NCBI GenBank assembly: GCA_965219305.1
Contig: OZ244725.1
Location: 992,001-1,056,000, forward strand
Direction: 5' to 3'
Source: DATHTS01 sp965219305
GTDB lineage: Bacteria; Acidobacteriota; Blastocatellia; Pyrinomonadales; Pyrinomonadaceae
DNA length: 64,000 nucleotides
Of the stretch, positions 1 to 9,473 are shown piece by piece. The translations under genes and the position numbers were made by a program. A model generated the notes under the pieces. That model ran no database searches. It was not told where the DNA came from and was given only the letters and a program-made list of their open reading frames with translations. The first letter of the stretch is position 1; every line of letters begins with the position of its first letter.

Positions 1-1
1 G

Positions 2-2338
2 CCGCCGCCGCCGCCGCCGCCCTCGCCGGCAATGGCAGGGGCAGTAATGTCTGAAAGCAGAGCTATGAGAAAATCTGCCGCCGATCAAAGTGTAATGCTT
101 GACGGGCAAGAAGTTACTGAATACAAGACAGGCGAAGCAGATACACCAATCAATCTTCGCAAAAATTTCGACGCACTCGCCGTTTTCGCGCCGAATGTGA
201 AGACCGATTCCAGCGGAAATGCGACGGTTAAAATAAAACTTCCCGATAATCTAACGCGCTATCGAATAACGGCGGTTTCCGTTGACAACGGCGGAAAGCG
301 TTTCGGCAAGGGCGAATCGAATATCACGGCGCGTCAGCCTTTAATGGTGCGTCCGTCTGCGCCGCGATTTATGAATTTCGGCGACAAAATCGAACTTCCC
401 GTCGTCGTCCAAAATCAAACCGACAAAGATATGACGGTTGATGTTGCGGTGCGTGCGACGAACGCTAAACTTACGGGCGAAAGCGGCAAGCGCGTCGTTA
501 TCAAAGCCAACGACCGCGCCGAAGTTCGTTTTCCTGTTTCGGCTGATATGGCTGGGACGGCGCGTTTCCAAATCGCCGTCAGTTCGGGCAAATTCAATGA
601 CGCGGCGGAAATTTCTCTGCCTGTCTGGACTCCGGCGACTTCGGAAGCGTTTGCGACTTACGGCACGACCGACAAAGACGGCGCAATCGTTCAAACAGTG
701 CAGACTCCGGGCGATGTTTTCCCGCAATTCGGCGGTTTGGAAGTTACGACTTCTTCGACGCAATTACAGGAATTGACCGATGCGTTTATCTATCTTTACG
801 ATTACAAATTTGAATGCACCGAACAGATCGCGTCGCGGATGATCTCGATCGCCGCTCTGCAAGATGTTCTCGAAGCGTTCAAAGCCGAAGGAATGCCGAC
901 GAAAGCGGAACTCAAGGCGAGATTTGATAAAGACATCAAAATTTTGCAGTCGCGTCAGAATTCAAACGGTTATTTCGGTCTGTGGAAACGCGACGGCGAA
1001 CGCTATAAATACCCGTTCGTGACGGCACACACCGCTCACGCGCTGATCTTGGCGAAACAAAAAGGCTACGATGTTCCCGACGATATGATAAATAAAGTCA
1101 AGCCGTATTTGAAGGACATCGAAAAGCATTACGAATCGTATTACCCGCAAAATGTGCGCTGGACGATCTCGGCTTACGCGCTTTACGTCCGCAATTTGAT
1201 GGGCGATAACGATTCGGCAAAAGCTAAGAAATTGCTCGCCGAAGCGACAATCGAGAAAATGCCGTTTGAAGCGTTGGGTTGGATCACGACGGTTTTGGTT
1301 GACAGCAAAAATTCGCAGACGGAAATCGCGCAGATTTTGCGTTTCTTGATGAATCGAACGAGCGAAACCGCCGCGACCGCGCAATTTAACACCGATTACG
1401 GCGACGGCGAATGGCTGATTATGTATTCCAACCGCCGCGCCGACGGCGTTTTATTGGAAGCGTTGTTAAAAGCCGATCCGAATAATGATCTGATTCCGAA
1501 ATTGGTTCGCGGACTTTTGGACAATCGCACGAAAGGTCGCTGGTCGAACACGCAGGAAAATGTATTTATTCTGCTCGCTTTGGACAAGTATTTTCAGGCT
1601 TACGAAAAAGTTACGCCGAATTTTGTTACGAAAGTTTGGCTCGGAAGTGCTTACGCGGGCGAACAGAAATTTATCGGGCGTTCGGTTGATTCCAACTTGC
1701 TCGAAATTCCGATGTCGTATCTGACCGATCAAGGCGGAACGTCGAATCTGATCTTGGATAAACAAGGCGCGGGCAGACTTTATTACCGAATCGGTATGAA
1801 ATACGCGCCGAAAAACTTAAATCTCGCTCCGGCGGATTACGGTTTCACGGTTCTGCGGACTTACGAAGCGGTTGACAACGCCGACGACGTGAAACAAAAC
1901 GCCGACGGTTCGTGGACGATCAAAGCGGGCGCGAGAGTTCGCATCAGATTAACGATGGTCGCGCAGGCGAGACGTTATCACGTCGCGCTCGTTGATCCGA
2001 TTCCGGCAGGTTTGGAAATCTTGAATCCTGAACTCGCCGTAACGGAAAATATTCCAACCGACACAGGCGGCAGCGGCGCAAATTCCGTCGTCGAACTAAG
2101 TTCGAGAAGCTACGGCGGCAGTTATTGGTGGCGCAGAAATTGGTTTGAACACCAGAATTTCCGCGACGAACGCGCCGAAGCGTTCACATCACTTTTGTGG
2201 TCGGGCGTTTACAATTATTCGTATGTTGCGCGTGCGACAACGCTCGGACAATTCGTTGTTCCGCCTGCGAAAGCCGAAGAAATGTATCATCCCGAAACAT
2301 TTGGTCGAACGGGAACGGATTTTGTTAATGTCGAATAA
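2..2338 (+). CDS. Alpha-2-macroglobulin family protein, C-terminal part (5' end outside window)
   Basis: The reading frame is open to the left edge, where a run of proline codons marks a linker; the ATG at 32 is therefore unlikely to be the true start. The visible ~770 residues contain the A2M domain and the thioester domain. The motif C-T-E-Q at about 815-826 fits the CxEQ thioester signature used to trap proteases covalently, and it is followed by the all-helical thioester domain and a receptor-binding-like C-terminus. Bacterial A2Ms are periplasmic or lipid-anchored protease inhibitors, often paired with penicillin-binding protein 1C; that partner is not in view. A 19-bp hairpin follows the stop. 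The family call is firm; the N-terminus and localisation cannot be seen. Confidence 0.9.
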   Translation, partial: PPPPPPPSPAMAGAVMSESRAMRKSAADQSVMLDGQEVTEYKTGEADTPINLRKNFDALAVFAPNVKTDSSGNATVKIKLPDNLTRYRITAVSVDNGGKRFGKGESNITARQPLMVRPSAPRFMNFGDKIELPVVVQNQTDKDMTVDVAVRATNAKLTGESGKRVVIKANDRAEVRFPVSADMAGTARFQIAVSSGKFNDAAEISLPVWTPATSEAFATYGTTDKDGAIVQTVQTPGDVFPQFGGLEVTTSSTQLQELTDAFIYLYDYKFECTEQIASRMISIAALQDVLEAFKAEGMPTKAELKARFDKDIKILQSRQNSNGYFGLWKRDGERYKYPFVTAHTAHALILAKQKGYDVPDDMINKVKPYLKDIEKHYESYYPQNVRWTISAYALYVRNLMGDNDSAKAKKLLAEATIEKMPFEALGWITTVLVDSKNSQTEIAQILRFLMNRTSETAATAQFNTDYGDGEWLIMYSNRRADGVLLEALLKADPNNDLIPKLVRGLLDNRTKGRWSNTQENVFILLALDKYFQAYEKVTPNFVTKVWLGSAYAGEQKFIGRSVDSNLLEIPMSYLTDQGGTSNLILDKQGAGRLYYRIGMKYAPKNLNLAPADYGFTVLRTYEAVDNADDVKQNADGSWTIKAGARVRIRLTMVAQARRYHVALVDPIPAGLEILNPELAVTENIPTDTGGSGANSVVELSSRSYGGSYWWRRNWFEHQNFRDERAEAFTSLLWSGVYNYSYVARATTLGQFVVPPAKAEEMYHPETFGRTGTDFVNVE

Positions 2339-2345
2339 AATAATC

Positions 2346-2385
2346 TTAGAGGAACAAAATAAAAACTTTTATTTTGTTCCTCTAA
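2346..2385. terminator. Bidirectional intrinsic terminator between two convergent genes
   Basis: Perfect 19-bp inverted repeat (2346-2364 and 2367-2385) with a 2-nt loop. The A/T-rich arms give a U-tract for transcripts from either side, so it can serve both the A2M gene (+) and the TPR gene (-). Confidence 0.8.
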
Positions 2386-2388
2386 AGT

Positions 2389-3723
2389 TTAATTCAATTC
2401 CTGTAAAGCCTTTTTCAAATTGTTCGATTGTAAAGAATCGAACATCGGATTTATTTTAAGGCTTTTATTCAGAAAATCCTTTGCCGATTTTATGTTTCCC
2501 AAAGTTTTTTCAATCATTCCGGCGTGATAAAAAAGTTTGGCATCGTTTGTTCCCAATTGAAGAGCGTCTTTCATCATCTCTTGCGCTTCTTTTAGTTTCC
2601 CCGCTTTTAACGCCGTCCAAGCCAAAGCGTCCGCGCCGTAAATATCTTTTCGAACTTCATATTCTTTCGCCGCCAGATTATATGCTTCTTCCTGTTTGAT
2701 GTCGTGATCGGCGTAAAAAAGTGCCAGTTGACGATTGTAAAGTGCGCCGTTTAACGCGCTCAATTTCCCGATTTGTTCGACTAATTCATATTGAATTTGC
2801 GCGTCGTCTTCGCGTCCGGCAAGTTTAAATAAATCGCCGAGCGCGGCGACGTAATTCGGATCGGGCAAAATTTTTGTAACTTTTTCATATTGTTCGATTG
2901 CGCCGTCTAAATCGTTCTGCGCGGCGCGAACTCTTCCTAATGAAGCGATTGAACGATAATAATCGGGAAACGTCGTCAGAGAATCACGATAATGTTTCTC
3001 CGCCGTTTCGTAATCGCCGACCGAAAAAGCAGTTTCGCCCAATTGCCAGCGAATCCAAGCGACTGTTTCACGCGGCGGCGCGGATAAATTCAGCGCGAGT
3101 TTTAAGGCGGTTGCAAAATATCTCTGGGCGGCGGCGTTGTCACCTTTTAACTGAGCCAGACGCGCGAATCTGGTTTCACTTCCGTGACTTATTGCGCCGT
3201 CGAGCTGCGCGATTTTTTTATATGCCGTTTCCGCTTCGCCGTATTCGCCCAACTCGATAAGAACATCGCCCAAAATTCCCTGCGGATAGCTTTTATTAGG
3301 TTCAAGTTCAATCAGGCGGAGTGAATGTTCTTTGGCGGAAACAAATTCGTGCGAGGCAAATTCGGCTAAAGCGAGCGCGGCGACTCCGCCGGGATTTCTT
3401 ACATCCGGCACGGAATCGAGCGAACGATGTGCGGCGCGTGTTGCCAAATCGAGATACTGAATATCGCCCGTTTCGCGTAATTTTTGCAGAAAAAGTCCGG
3501 CAATCTTATTGTTTGCGCTGAAATCTTCGGGATCATCTGCAAGTTTTGCTTCGAGAAAACGCATTGCGCCGTCATTATATTTGTCATCGGACACAATCGG
3601 TGCAGCGGGCGCAACGACAACCGTATTTGATTCGTGCGAGTTCAAGTCGCAGCTAATTGTCGTCAAGGAAAAAATTATTACCGATAAACCGCAAAAAAGG
3701 TGATTAATTTTGAATTTCTGCAT
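2389..3723 (-). CDS. TPR-repeat lipoprotein
   Basis: From the ATG at 3723 the product begins MQKFKINHLF and has a lipoprotein signal peptide ending in a lipobox-like L-T-T-I-S-C, so it is predicted to be lipid-anchored. The in-frame start at 3765 would add 14 hydrophobic residues before a normal signal peptide and is less likely. The rest is helical with tetratricopeptide-type units across roughly residues 60-440 (patterns such as GEYGEAETAYKKIAQLD and GDYETAEKHYRDSLTTFPD), suggesting a protein-protein scaffold. It is convergent with the A2M gene. No enzymatic domain is visible and the specific role is unknown. Confidence 0.85.
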   Translation of the reverse strand: MQKFKINHLFCGLSVIIFSLTTISCDLNSHESNTVVVAPAAPIVSDDKYNDGAMRFLEAKLADDPEDFSANNKIAGLFLQKLRETGDIQYLDLATRAAHRSLDSVPDVRNPGGVAALALAEFASHEFVSAKEHSLRLIELEPNKSYPQGILGDVLIELGEYGEAETAYKKIAQLDGAISHGSETRFARLAQLKGDNAAAQRYFATALKLALNLSAPPRETVAWIRWQLGETAFSVGDYETAEKHYRDSLTTFPDYYRSIASLGRVRAAQNDLDGAIEQYEKVTKILPDPNYVAALGDLFKLAGREDDAQIQYELVEQIGKLSALNGALYNRQLALFYADHDIKQEEAYNLAAKEYEVRKDIYGADALAWTALKAGKLKEAQEMMKDALQLGTNDAKLFYHAGMIEKTLGNIKSAKDFLNKSLKINPMFDSLQSNNLKKALQELN

Positions 3724-3763
3724 AAAAATAATTATTCGGTAAAATACCACTTTCAAGTTAAAC

Positions 3764-3850
3764 AATAATGAGCAAATCAGCAGGTTTTTACATTACATCA
3801 TTGCTCATTATTTTGTTGATCATCTTCTTACCGGAAATCTTGATTTCCGT
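3764..3850. terminator. Two hairpins between the DUF4331 gene end and the TPR gene start
   Basis: A 12-bp inverted repeat (AATAATGAGCAA at 3764-3775 with its complement at 3801-3812) and a second hairpin CGGAAATC-tt-GATTTCCG at 3832-3849. Both lie just downstream of the DUF4331 stop on the minus strand and are plausible terminators for it. Confidence 0.5.
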
Positions 3851-3866
3851 TGAAAACACTCATTTT

Positions 3867-5276
3867 CTACAGTCTTATTCTCGTATCTCGGCTGTTGATA
3901 CCGTTCGGATTCGGCATCACCTGCGGCGCGGCGAACGGGAACGTATTACCAAACTCGAAATCATTGCGGTCAACAAAATCTCCTAACGGATTACCATTAT
4001 TTATCAGCGTAAAAGTCGAGTCAACAACGTCGTCCTGTAAACGTCGTCCTCCCATATTTGCAGGTCCGCCGCTCGCGTTGTTGCCTCCGCCCGGTCCGAA
4101 GTTCGGCACATCAGTCCTCAGTCGAAGAATGTCACCCCGCGTCTGAATCATATTCAATATAGCATTGATATTAGTATCGCCCGTGCCGAAATTACGCAAC
4201 GATTGGATAATGTCGGCTCTAAACTTGCCGTTGGCATCGTCCTGCGTTGTTGAGCCGTTATATTCGTCTTTTCGCGCCGGAGGAATCAGTCCGTTATTGA
4301 CGAGCGGAACTCCTTCGCGGTCAACGGTTACGTAATTACCCGAACCTCTGACTTGCCCGTCTGTTCCGACGGTTTGATTTACCCGACGTTGCGTTACACC
4401 GTTTACGCCAAGTTCGTTGCGTCCGCTGGTTATCAGCGAAACCGGAAGTTCGACTGCAATTAATAACGTGCTGAATCCAGAATATGTATCACGTCCCGCA
4501 CCTTGATTTAAGCCTCGATTACGCGCTTGACCCGGAAGTTGTCCCGAAGTTTGGTTGTCCGCATTCGGATCAGAACCGTCGGGCGCATTAAATCCGGCAC
4601 GATTGGCAAAAACCTGTCGGTCGGGATTGCCGGGATTGCGAACCGATGATAAAACAAAGCGATTGGCGGCGGTGTTGTCGAGGAAAAACGGATCGTCCGT
4701 TACGCCGGCGAAAAAACTAATATCGTTAAACGGATCAGTCGTTACATTTAAGGCAGGAGGTTCGGTGTTATTAATATCCGCGCCCTGACTCGGAATATTC
4801 GTTAGCGCAGTAAACTCTCGTTCGCGGGGAAATCTCGGACGAGTTTCTATCGGGGGATTTGCAACCGAAGGCAAGATTGTGGCGACTTGCGGTCCGGTTT
4901 CACGCCCGACTCCGCGTGCAAAAGTCACATCAATAAAAATGTCCGGCGTTGCATCGCCGCTATTTTCAATTTCGAATCGGTATCGGATGTTGTGGTCAAA
5001 AATTGCCTGACCGATGATTTCCGAAGAAATTAAAAACGGATTAACCGTCATAATCATTACCACTTTTGAATTATCGTTCGGATCGAGAAAAAACCACACA
5101 TCGTTTATATCCGAAGCGTGGTCGTTGGCTAATTGCGGTCCGTCAATGTGATCCGACGCTATAGTATGCGGCACGGGAACGATTTGAATCGCCACCATCG
5201 CCAATACAAAAAAAGCGGCAATCATAATTTTCCCGCTTTTATTAAAAGTTTTTTTTGTGTTGTTTCTATTGAACAT
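3867..5276 (-). CDS. DUF4331 family secreted protein
   Basis: 469 residues with an N-terminal signal peptide (basic stretch, hydrophobic core, cleavage near T-I-A-S). The mature start S-D-H-I-D-G-P followed by D-I-N-D-V-W-F-F-L-D-P is the hallmark of DUF4331, a family of exported beta-rich proteins of unknown function. The ATG at 5276 is preceded by a near-perfect ribosome-binding site (AAGGAGG, 5 nt before the start), so the start is firm. A structured leader precedes it (see 5296-5371). The protein has no catalytic motif I can name. Confidence 0.85.
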   Translation of the reverse strand: MFNRNNTKKTFNKSGKIMIAAFFVLAMVAIQIVPVPHTIASDHIDGPQLANDHASDINDVWFFLDPNDNSKVVMIMTVNPFLISSEIIGQAIFDHNIRYRFEIENSGDATPDIFIDVTFARGVGRETGPQVATILPSVANPPIETRPRFPREREFTALTNIPSQGADINNTEPPALNVTTDPFNDISFFAGVTDDPFFLDNTAANRFVLSSVRNPGNPDRQVFANRAGFNAPDGSDPNADNQTSGQLPGQARNRGLNQGAGRDTYSGFSTLLIAVELPVSLITSGRNELGVNGVTQRRVNQTVGTDGQVRGSGNYVTVDREGVPLVNNGLIPPARKDEYNGSTTQDDANGKFRADIIQSLRNFGTGDTNINAILNMIQTRGDILRLRTDVPNFGPGGGNNASGGPANMGGRRLQDDVVDSTFTLINNGNPLGDFVDRNDFEFGNTFPFAAPQVMPNPNGINSRDTRIRL

Positions 5277-5295
5277 ATATCCTCCTTGAATACTT

Positions 5296-5371
5296 AAGCC
5301 GCCCGTGATTTTTCACGCCGTGCTTTGTGTTTTGATTAAGCTGCACCTTTGCTTACCATCGCTGAGTAAGC
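5296..5371 (-). promoter_or_regulatory. Structured 5' leader of the DUF4331 gene (two hairpins)
   Basis: Read on the minus strand, the leader holds hairpin GCTTAC-N9-GTAAGC (5351-5371), then a conserved-looking single strand, then hairpin AAGC..CGTGA-loop-TCACG..GCTT (5296-5325) ending about 15 nt upstream of the strong ribosome-binding site. The G+C content of these stems contrasts with the AT-rich flanks. It could be a riboswitch-like or translational control element. I could not match it to a class I know, so it is reported as structure only. Confidence 0.35.
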
Positions 5372-5995
5372 GGCACGACAGTTTTAGTGTTTGGATTTTG
5401 GAAAATAAGAGAAAAAATTATTTAAAATATCTTCTCCTTTTTTATCAATAAATCTTAATTATTCAATACTTCTCTCGACGGATTTTATTCCTGAAATGTT
5501 ATAAAAGTCGTAAATAGTTGAGCGCAACAGAGTTTATTTGTTTAAGCACAATAATTTGCAGTAAATTGGAATCAAACAAATTCGGCAAATGCGATTCGTC
5601 GCTGACAGCGAAGAAGTTTGCCGTTAAACCCGTTGATATTATCTAGACGTTCTCACGTAACTTTAAAAATGAATGAACTGCGCGAACGTCTGTTTGTAGA
5701 ATACGGGCGCATTTTTCTTCCAACCGTTAGTATTTCTAAAATAAAAAAACATCTGAAAGTTGAGCAAATTCGCAAAAATTCAATTAATCAAACCTATCAA
5801 ATTTCCAACACCGAATATGTAATGAAAATCATTTAATTTTCACTTTATAAAATTTAAATGGCAAAATTATTTTATGATCGCTGAAAACTTAACTAAACAA
5901 AGAATAAATTTGAGTTCATAAAACACCGGAATTATTTGAAATCATCGAATTTACAAAACAAATATTCCGTAAGAATAATTTAAAATTTTCTGCCG
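5372..5995. other. Gene-poor spacer; one weak small ORF
   Basis: About 620 bp without a convincing gene. An ORF from the ATG at 5669 to 5836 (+, 55 codons) is rich in K, I and N, has no recognisable ribosome-binding site and no family resemblance; it may be chance or a gene remnant. The remainder is AT-rich and I see nothing else in it. Confidence 0.4.
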
Positions 5996-6532
5996 ATGCC
6001 GACCATTTTTTCACACGCAATCTTTGCCGCCGCAACAGGAAAAGCCGCCGTTTCAAAATCCGTCTCCGTTTGGTTTTGGATTTTAACGGCTTTATGCGCG
6101 ATTGTTCCCGACTTTGATGTCGTCGGTTTTTCATTCGGCATTAATTACGGCAGTATGTTCGGGCATCGTGGATTTACACATTCGATTGTTTTCGCATTAT
6201 TGTTCGGAAGTTTTGTCGCTTTTCTTGTCAACAAATTTCTAAACACCGGATTTTCGATTTTCCTTCTCATAATTTACTTTTCACTCGCCACATTTTCTCA
6301 CCCGTTTTTCGATATGTTCACAGACGGCGGTTTGGGAGTTGCATTGTTTGCGCCGTTTAGCGGCGAAAGATATTTTTTCCCGTGGCGACCGATTCAGGTT
6401 TCTCCAATCGGTTTAGAATTTTTCAGTGAAAGAGGTATAAGTGTTATTTTGAGCGAAATCGTCTGGGTTTGGATTCCGGCGTTTTTCGTTTTATTATTAA
6501 TGACAATTTTTCGGAAATTTAAGAAAAATTGA
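5996..6532 (+). CDS. Membrane-bound metal-dependent hydrolase, YdjM/DUF457 type
   Basis: 178 residues with about four hydrophobic segments. The motifs P-D-F-D (about residue 40), H-R-G-F-T-H-S (about 58-64) and S-H-P-F-F-D (about 101-106) are the conserved His/Asp clusters of the YdjM/DUF457 family, annotated as inner-membrane metal-dependent hydrolases; the substrate is unknown. In E. coli YdjM is SOS-regulated, but I see no LexA box here. The amine oxidase follows 48 bp downstream in the same direction, so cotranscription is possible. Confidence 0.85.
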   Translation: MPTIFSHAIFAAATGKAAVSKSVSVWFWILTALCAIVPDFDVVGFSFGINYGSMFGHRGFTHSIVFALLFGSFVAFLVNKFLNTGFSIFLLIIYFSLATFSHPFFDMFTDGGLGVALFAPFSGERYFFPWRPIQVSPIGLEFFSERGISVILSEIVWVWIPAFFVLLLMTIFRKFKKN

Positions 6533-6580
6533 AAACCACCAAATTTAAAAAATAAAATTAAATAAATTGTTTTAAATTCT

Positions 6581-7945
6581 ATGCCGAATAAAACGAACAG
6601 ACGCGAGTTTTTAAAAATAATCGGTGCGGCTTCTGTCGGAGTTGCAGTTTCATCGGGCAATGTCTTCGCGCAAAAACGAAGGAAATCCTGCGTCGTGATC
6701 GGCGCGGGATTTTCCGGTTTGGCGGCAGCTTATAAATTGAAAAACTCTGGTTGGAACGTCACGGTTTTGGAAGCGCGGGACAGAATCGGCGGGCGCGTTT
6801 TTTCTTATTCGATGCCGCAGAATAAAGATTTGATCTGCGAACTCGGCGCGGAATGGGTCGGCGAAAGTCACGAACGTCTGAAAAAACTTTGCGGCGACTT
6901 TAAGATTCCGCTTCAAAAACATCAGTTCGACGATTATCTTCTGCAAAACGGCAAAGTTTCGCGTCCCGGCGCGTGGGGATTTTCCGAACAGGCGAAAACC
7001 GCATTTGCGAAAATCAAAGCCGGTTACGAAAAATTAACCGCGCTCCAACAGCAAAAATTAGACAAATTGGATTGGTGGACGTATCTCGAAAAGATCGGTT
7101 TTTCGCAGGAAGATTTGCTCTTGCGAGATTTAATGGACAGCACGGATTTCGGCGAATCAATCCGCCACGTTTCGGCGTTCGGCGCGTTGGCGGAATATGC
7201 CGAATCGAGTCCGAAAAACGAGATGGATTATAAAATGACGGGCGGAAATTCGCGTCTGACTCAGGAATTTGCTAAACGAATCGGCGCGGAAAATATCAAA
7301 AATCAAACGCTCGTTACGGAAATCAATCAGTTAAAAGGAATCGTAACAGTTAAAACCGAAACCGATTCATACAGAGCCGACGCTGTGATCTGCACCGTTC
7401 CGACGAATTCGCTTGTCAAAATAAAATTCGATCCGCCAATGCCGACGGCGCAAACCGAAGCGGCGGAAAAATTGATCTACGCGCGGATTTGCAAAAATTC
7501 GATCTTATTTGAAAATCGTTTTTGGAAAGATGAAAATTTTTCGATGGTTTCCGACGAAACTTCGCATTATTATTTTCACAGTACACAGAAACAAAAAGGA
7601 AAAGAAGGAATTTTGACGAGTTACGCCATCGGCGAAAAAGCCGACGTTCTCGCATCGCAATCGGATGAACGGCGGATGAATATAATCACGCGCGATCTCG
7701 TTGATTTTAATCAAGATGCGCCGAAAATAGCGAAAGGAATCGCGTCGTATGCGTGGCAGCGCGACAAATACACCGACGGCGCGTATGCGCTTTATCGTCC
7801 CGGTCAATGGTTCGGAATTCGCCCGATTTTGCAAAAACCGCATCTCAAAGTTCTCTTTGCCGGCGAACATCTCGCCGATTGGCAGGGTTTTATGGAAGGC
7901 GCGATTGAAACCGGCGAGGCGGCGGCGGAAAGTCTAATAAAATAA
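6581..7945 (+). CDS. FAD-dependent amine oxidase (flavin monoamine oxidase family), exported
   Basis: 454 residues. The N-terminus N-R-R-E-F-L-K followed by a hydrophobic stretch resembles a twin-arginine signal, consistent with export after FAD loading. The dinucleotide-binding motif V-V-I-G-A-G-F-S-G-L and the E-A-R-D-R-I-G-G-R motif (about residues 38-70) are diagnostic of flavin amine oxidases, and the C-terminal F-A-G-E-H-L..G-F-M-E-G-A-I-E-T-G motif completes the FAD site. These enzymes oxidise amines to aldehydes with H2O2 release; the substrate cannot be read from the sequence. Confidence 0.9.
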   Translation: MPNKTNRREFLKIIGAASVGVAVSSGNVFAQKRRKSCVVIGAGFSGLAAAYKLKNSGWNVTVLEARDRIGGRVFSYSMPQNKDLICELGAEWVGESHERLKKLCGDFKIPLQKHQFDDYLLQNGKVSRPGAWGFSEQAKTAFAKIKAGYEKLTALQQQKLDKLDWWTYLEKIGFSQEDLLLRDLMDSTDFGESIRHVSAFGALAEYAESSPKNEMDYKMTGGNSRLTQEFAKRIGAENIKNQTLVTEINQLKGIVTVKTETDSYRADAVICTVPTNSLVKIKFDPPMPTAQTEAAEKLIYARICKNSILFENRFWKDENFSMVSDETSHYYFHSTQKQKGKEGILTSYAIGEKADVLASQSDERRMNIITRDLVDFNQDAPKIAKGIASYAWQRDKYTDGAYALYRPGQWFGIRPILQKPHLKVLFAGEHLADWQGFMEGAIETGEAAAESLIK

Positions 7946-8100
7946 TATCAGACCGACATAAATTTCCTGCCCACAAAATGCACGAACGAAAACGAAATTT
8001 AGGAAAAAAGCTTTTTTTTTTGGTGTTTTCAATATTTTTCGGGCAAATTTTTAGTTGTCAAATTTCATTTTTCTTAAATCGAATCGGCGTTAAATAAATT

Positions 8101-9321
8101 TTAGGTTTCATTTTTTTCGACGATCTGACCAACGATTCCAAACATATATTCGATAATAAATTTTTTCATTTTCGCCCTATTTTTAGCGCGGTAAGCGATG
8201 TAATCTTCCTGAAAATCTTTTTGCCCGCGAAGCAGTAGAAGATAAGGTTCTAAAAGTCCCGCATCGTCAACCTTTATTAATCTGATCAAATTTTCATCAG
8301 GTTTTTTAATTTTTCCGGTTTTAATTCCGTCTCGTGCGGCTTCTGCGACTTTTTTCCAGGCGATAAATTCGTCGGCAAGCGTGTGGCGCGAATTATTTAT
8401 CGAATTTTTCCTTAACTGTTCTCTGCGAACGTCGTTGTAAAGCTGCCAATTATTTGTGCCGTTTTCGCTGTTCAAAAGTTTTTCATCAATTATAATTTCT
8501 CCAAACGGTTCATTTCCGGGCGGTGACAATTCAATAAAACCGATCTCGGATTCAGAAAGTTCGCTCCAACGTTTGAATGAATCCCAAGTCATTCTGGAAA
8601 AAGGTTCGGCGATCATCGCTTCGGCAAATTTGTCGAGCGAAGCGGCGAATCTTTTTTGAAACAACAGCGCGTCTCCCCAATAACGAAAAGCCATTTCCCG
8701 ATTAGGTTGAAGTTCGGCGGCTTTTGCGAACCAAATCTCCGATTCGGCATATTTTTTCTGCGCGTAAAGCGAATCGCCCATAAAAACCATCGCCTCATAA
8801 TTTTTCGGATCAATTTTATGAGCTTTTTCGTAAGCTGTAAAAGCTTTATCATATTCGCCGCGTCCGAAAAAACTTTCGCCTTCCCGCAACGCCTCCGAAA
8901 TTTTGGGATTTTCATTGGTAAAGTTATCTACAAAGCTATCATCTTCGGGAATGGATTCGAGCAAATGCAGTGCCTTAACGTTCTCGGTTCCCAAATCTTT
9001 AGCTTTTCTGAGAATTTCCAATCCTCGCAGAAGTTCCCTTTTTCTGGCTTCGGGAGTTTTCAGCACAATCGAATTTGTAACCACAGCAATTCCGTATTGT
9101 GCTATAAATTCGGCATCTTTTTTGTTAAACGGCGCGAGTTTTTCCAAAAGCGGAAGTGCTTCGAGATACTTATTTTGCCTAACCAATGTTTGCGCCTGAA
9201 CATTCATTTCCTCCAGATTATCGGGCATTTTATCCTGAGCAAAAATACCAGTTAAAAACATCAGGCTAATACTTATGATTAAGGAAATTCGGTAAGTTTT
9301 GTTTAAGTTAGAGTTAGTCAT
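8101..9321 (-). CDS. Secreted TPR-repeat protein
   Basis: 406 residues starting with a signal peptide (hydrophobic core, cleavage near F-A-Q). Tetratricopeptide-like helices run from about residue 30 to 230 (for example R-G-E-Y-D-K-A-F-T-A-Y-E-K-A-H-K-I-D-P). The C-terminal ~150 residues are helical, rich in charged residues and match nothing I know. It is preceded by a strong terminator (9390-9429) and appears monocistronic. Probable periplasmic scaffold or cell-envelope protein; function unknown. Confidence 0.85.
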   Translation of the reverse strand: MTNSNLNKTYRISLIISISLMFLTGIFAQDKMPDNLEEMNVQAQTLVRQNKYLEALPLLEKLAPFNKKDAEFIAQYGIAVVTNSIVLKTPEARKRELLRGLEILRKAKDLGTENVKALHLLESIPEDDSFVDNFTNENPKISEALREGESFFGRGEYDKAFTAYEKAHKIDPKNYEAMVFMGDSLYAQKKYAESEIWFAKAAELQPNREMAFRYWGDALLFQKRFAASLDKFAEAMIAEPFSRMTWDSFKRWSELSESEIGFIELSPPGNEPFGEIIIDEKLLNSENGTNNWQLYNDVRREQLRKNSINNSRHTLADEFIAWKKVAEAARDGIKTGKIKKPDENLIRLIKVDDAGLLEPYLLLLRGQKDFQEDYIAYRAKNRAKMKKFIIEYMFGIVGQIVEKNET

Positions 9322-9389
9322 ATTTTTTAAGAAAATTTCTTTTTATTTGTTGAATTCTAAAACCTTAATGCTGAAAATGTCAATAAAAA

Positions 9390-9429
9390 AATCGGCTGCG
9401 GTTACTAAGTTTCGTAACCGCAGCCGATT
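9390..9429 (-). terminator. Intrinsic terminator of the VCBS protein gene
   Basis: Perfect 16-bp stem (9390-9405 and 9414-9429) with an 8-nt loop, followed on the minus strand by seven T residues. It lies 45 bp past the stop of the VCBS gene. Confidence 0.9.
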
Positions 9430-9473
9430 CAATTAAACGGTTAAAACCGTTTTTAATTTATTTCAAATTCTGA

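Noticed and set aside
5296..5371. Cyclic-di-GMP (GEMM) riboswitch
   Set aside because: A GCAAAG stretch and GCGG-TTA end recall it, but the conserved core and tetraloop-receptor layout are not there.
5618..5836. Small ORF of 72 codons
   Set aside because: No ribosome-binding site, low-complexity K/I/N composition, no recognisable family; kept only as a remark in the spacer entry.
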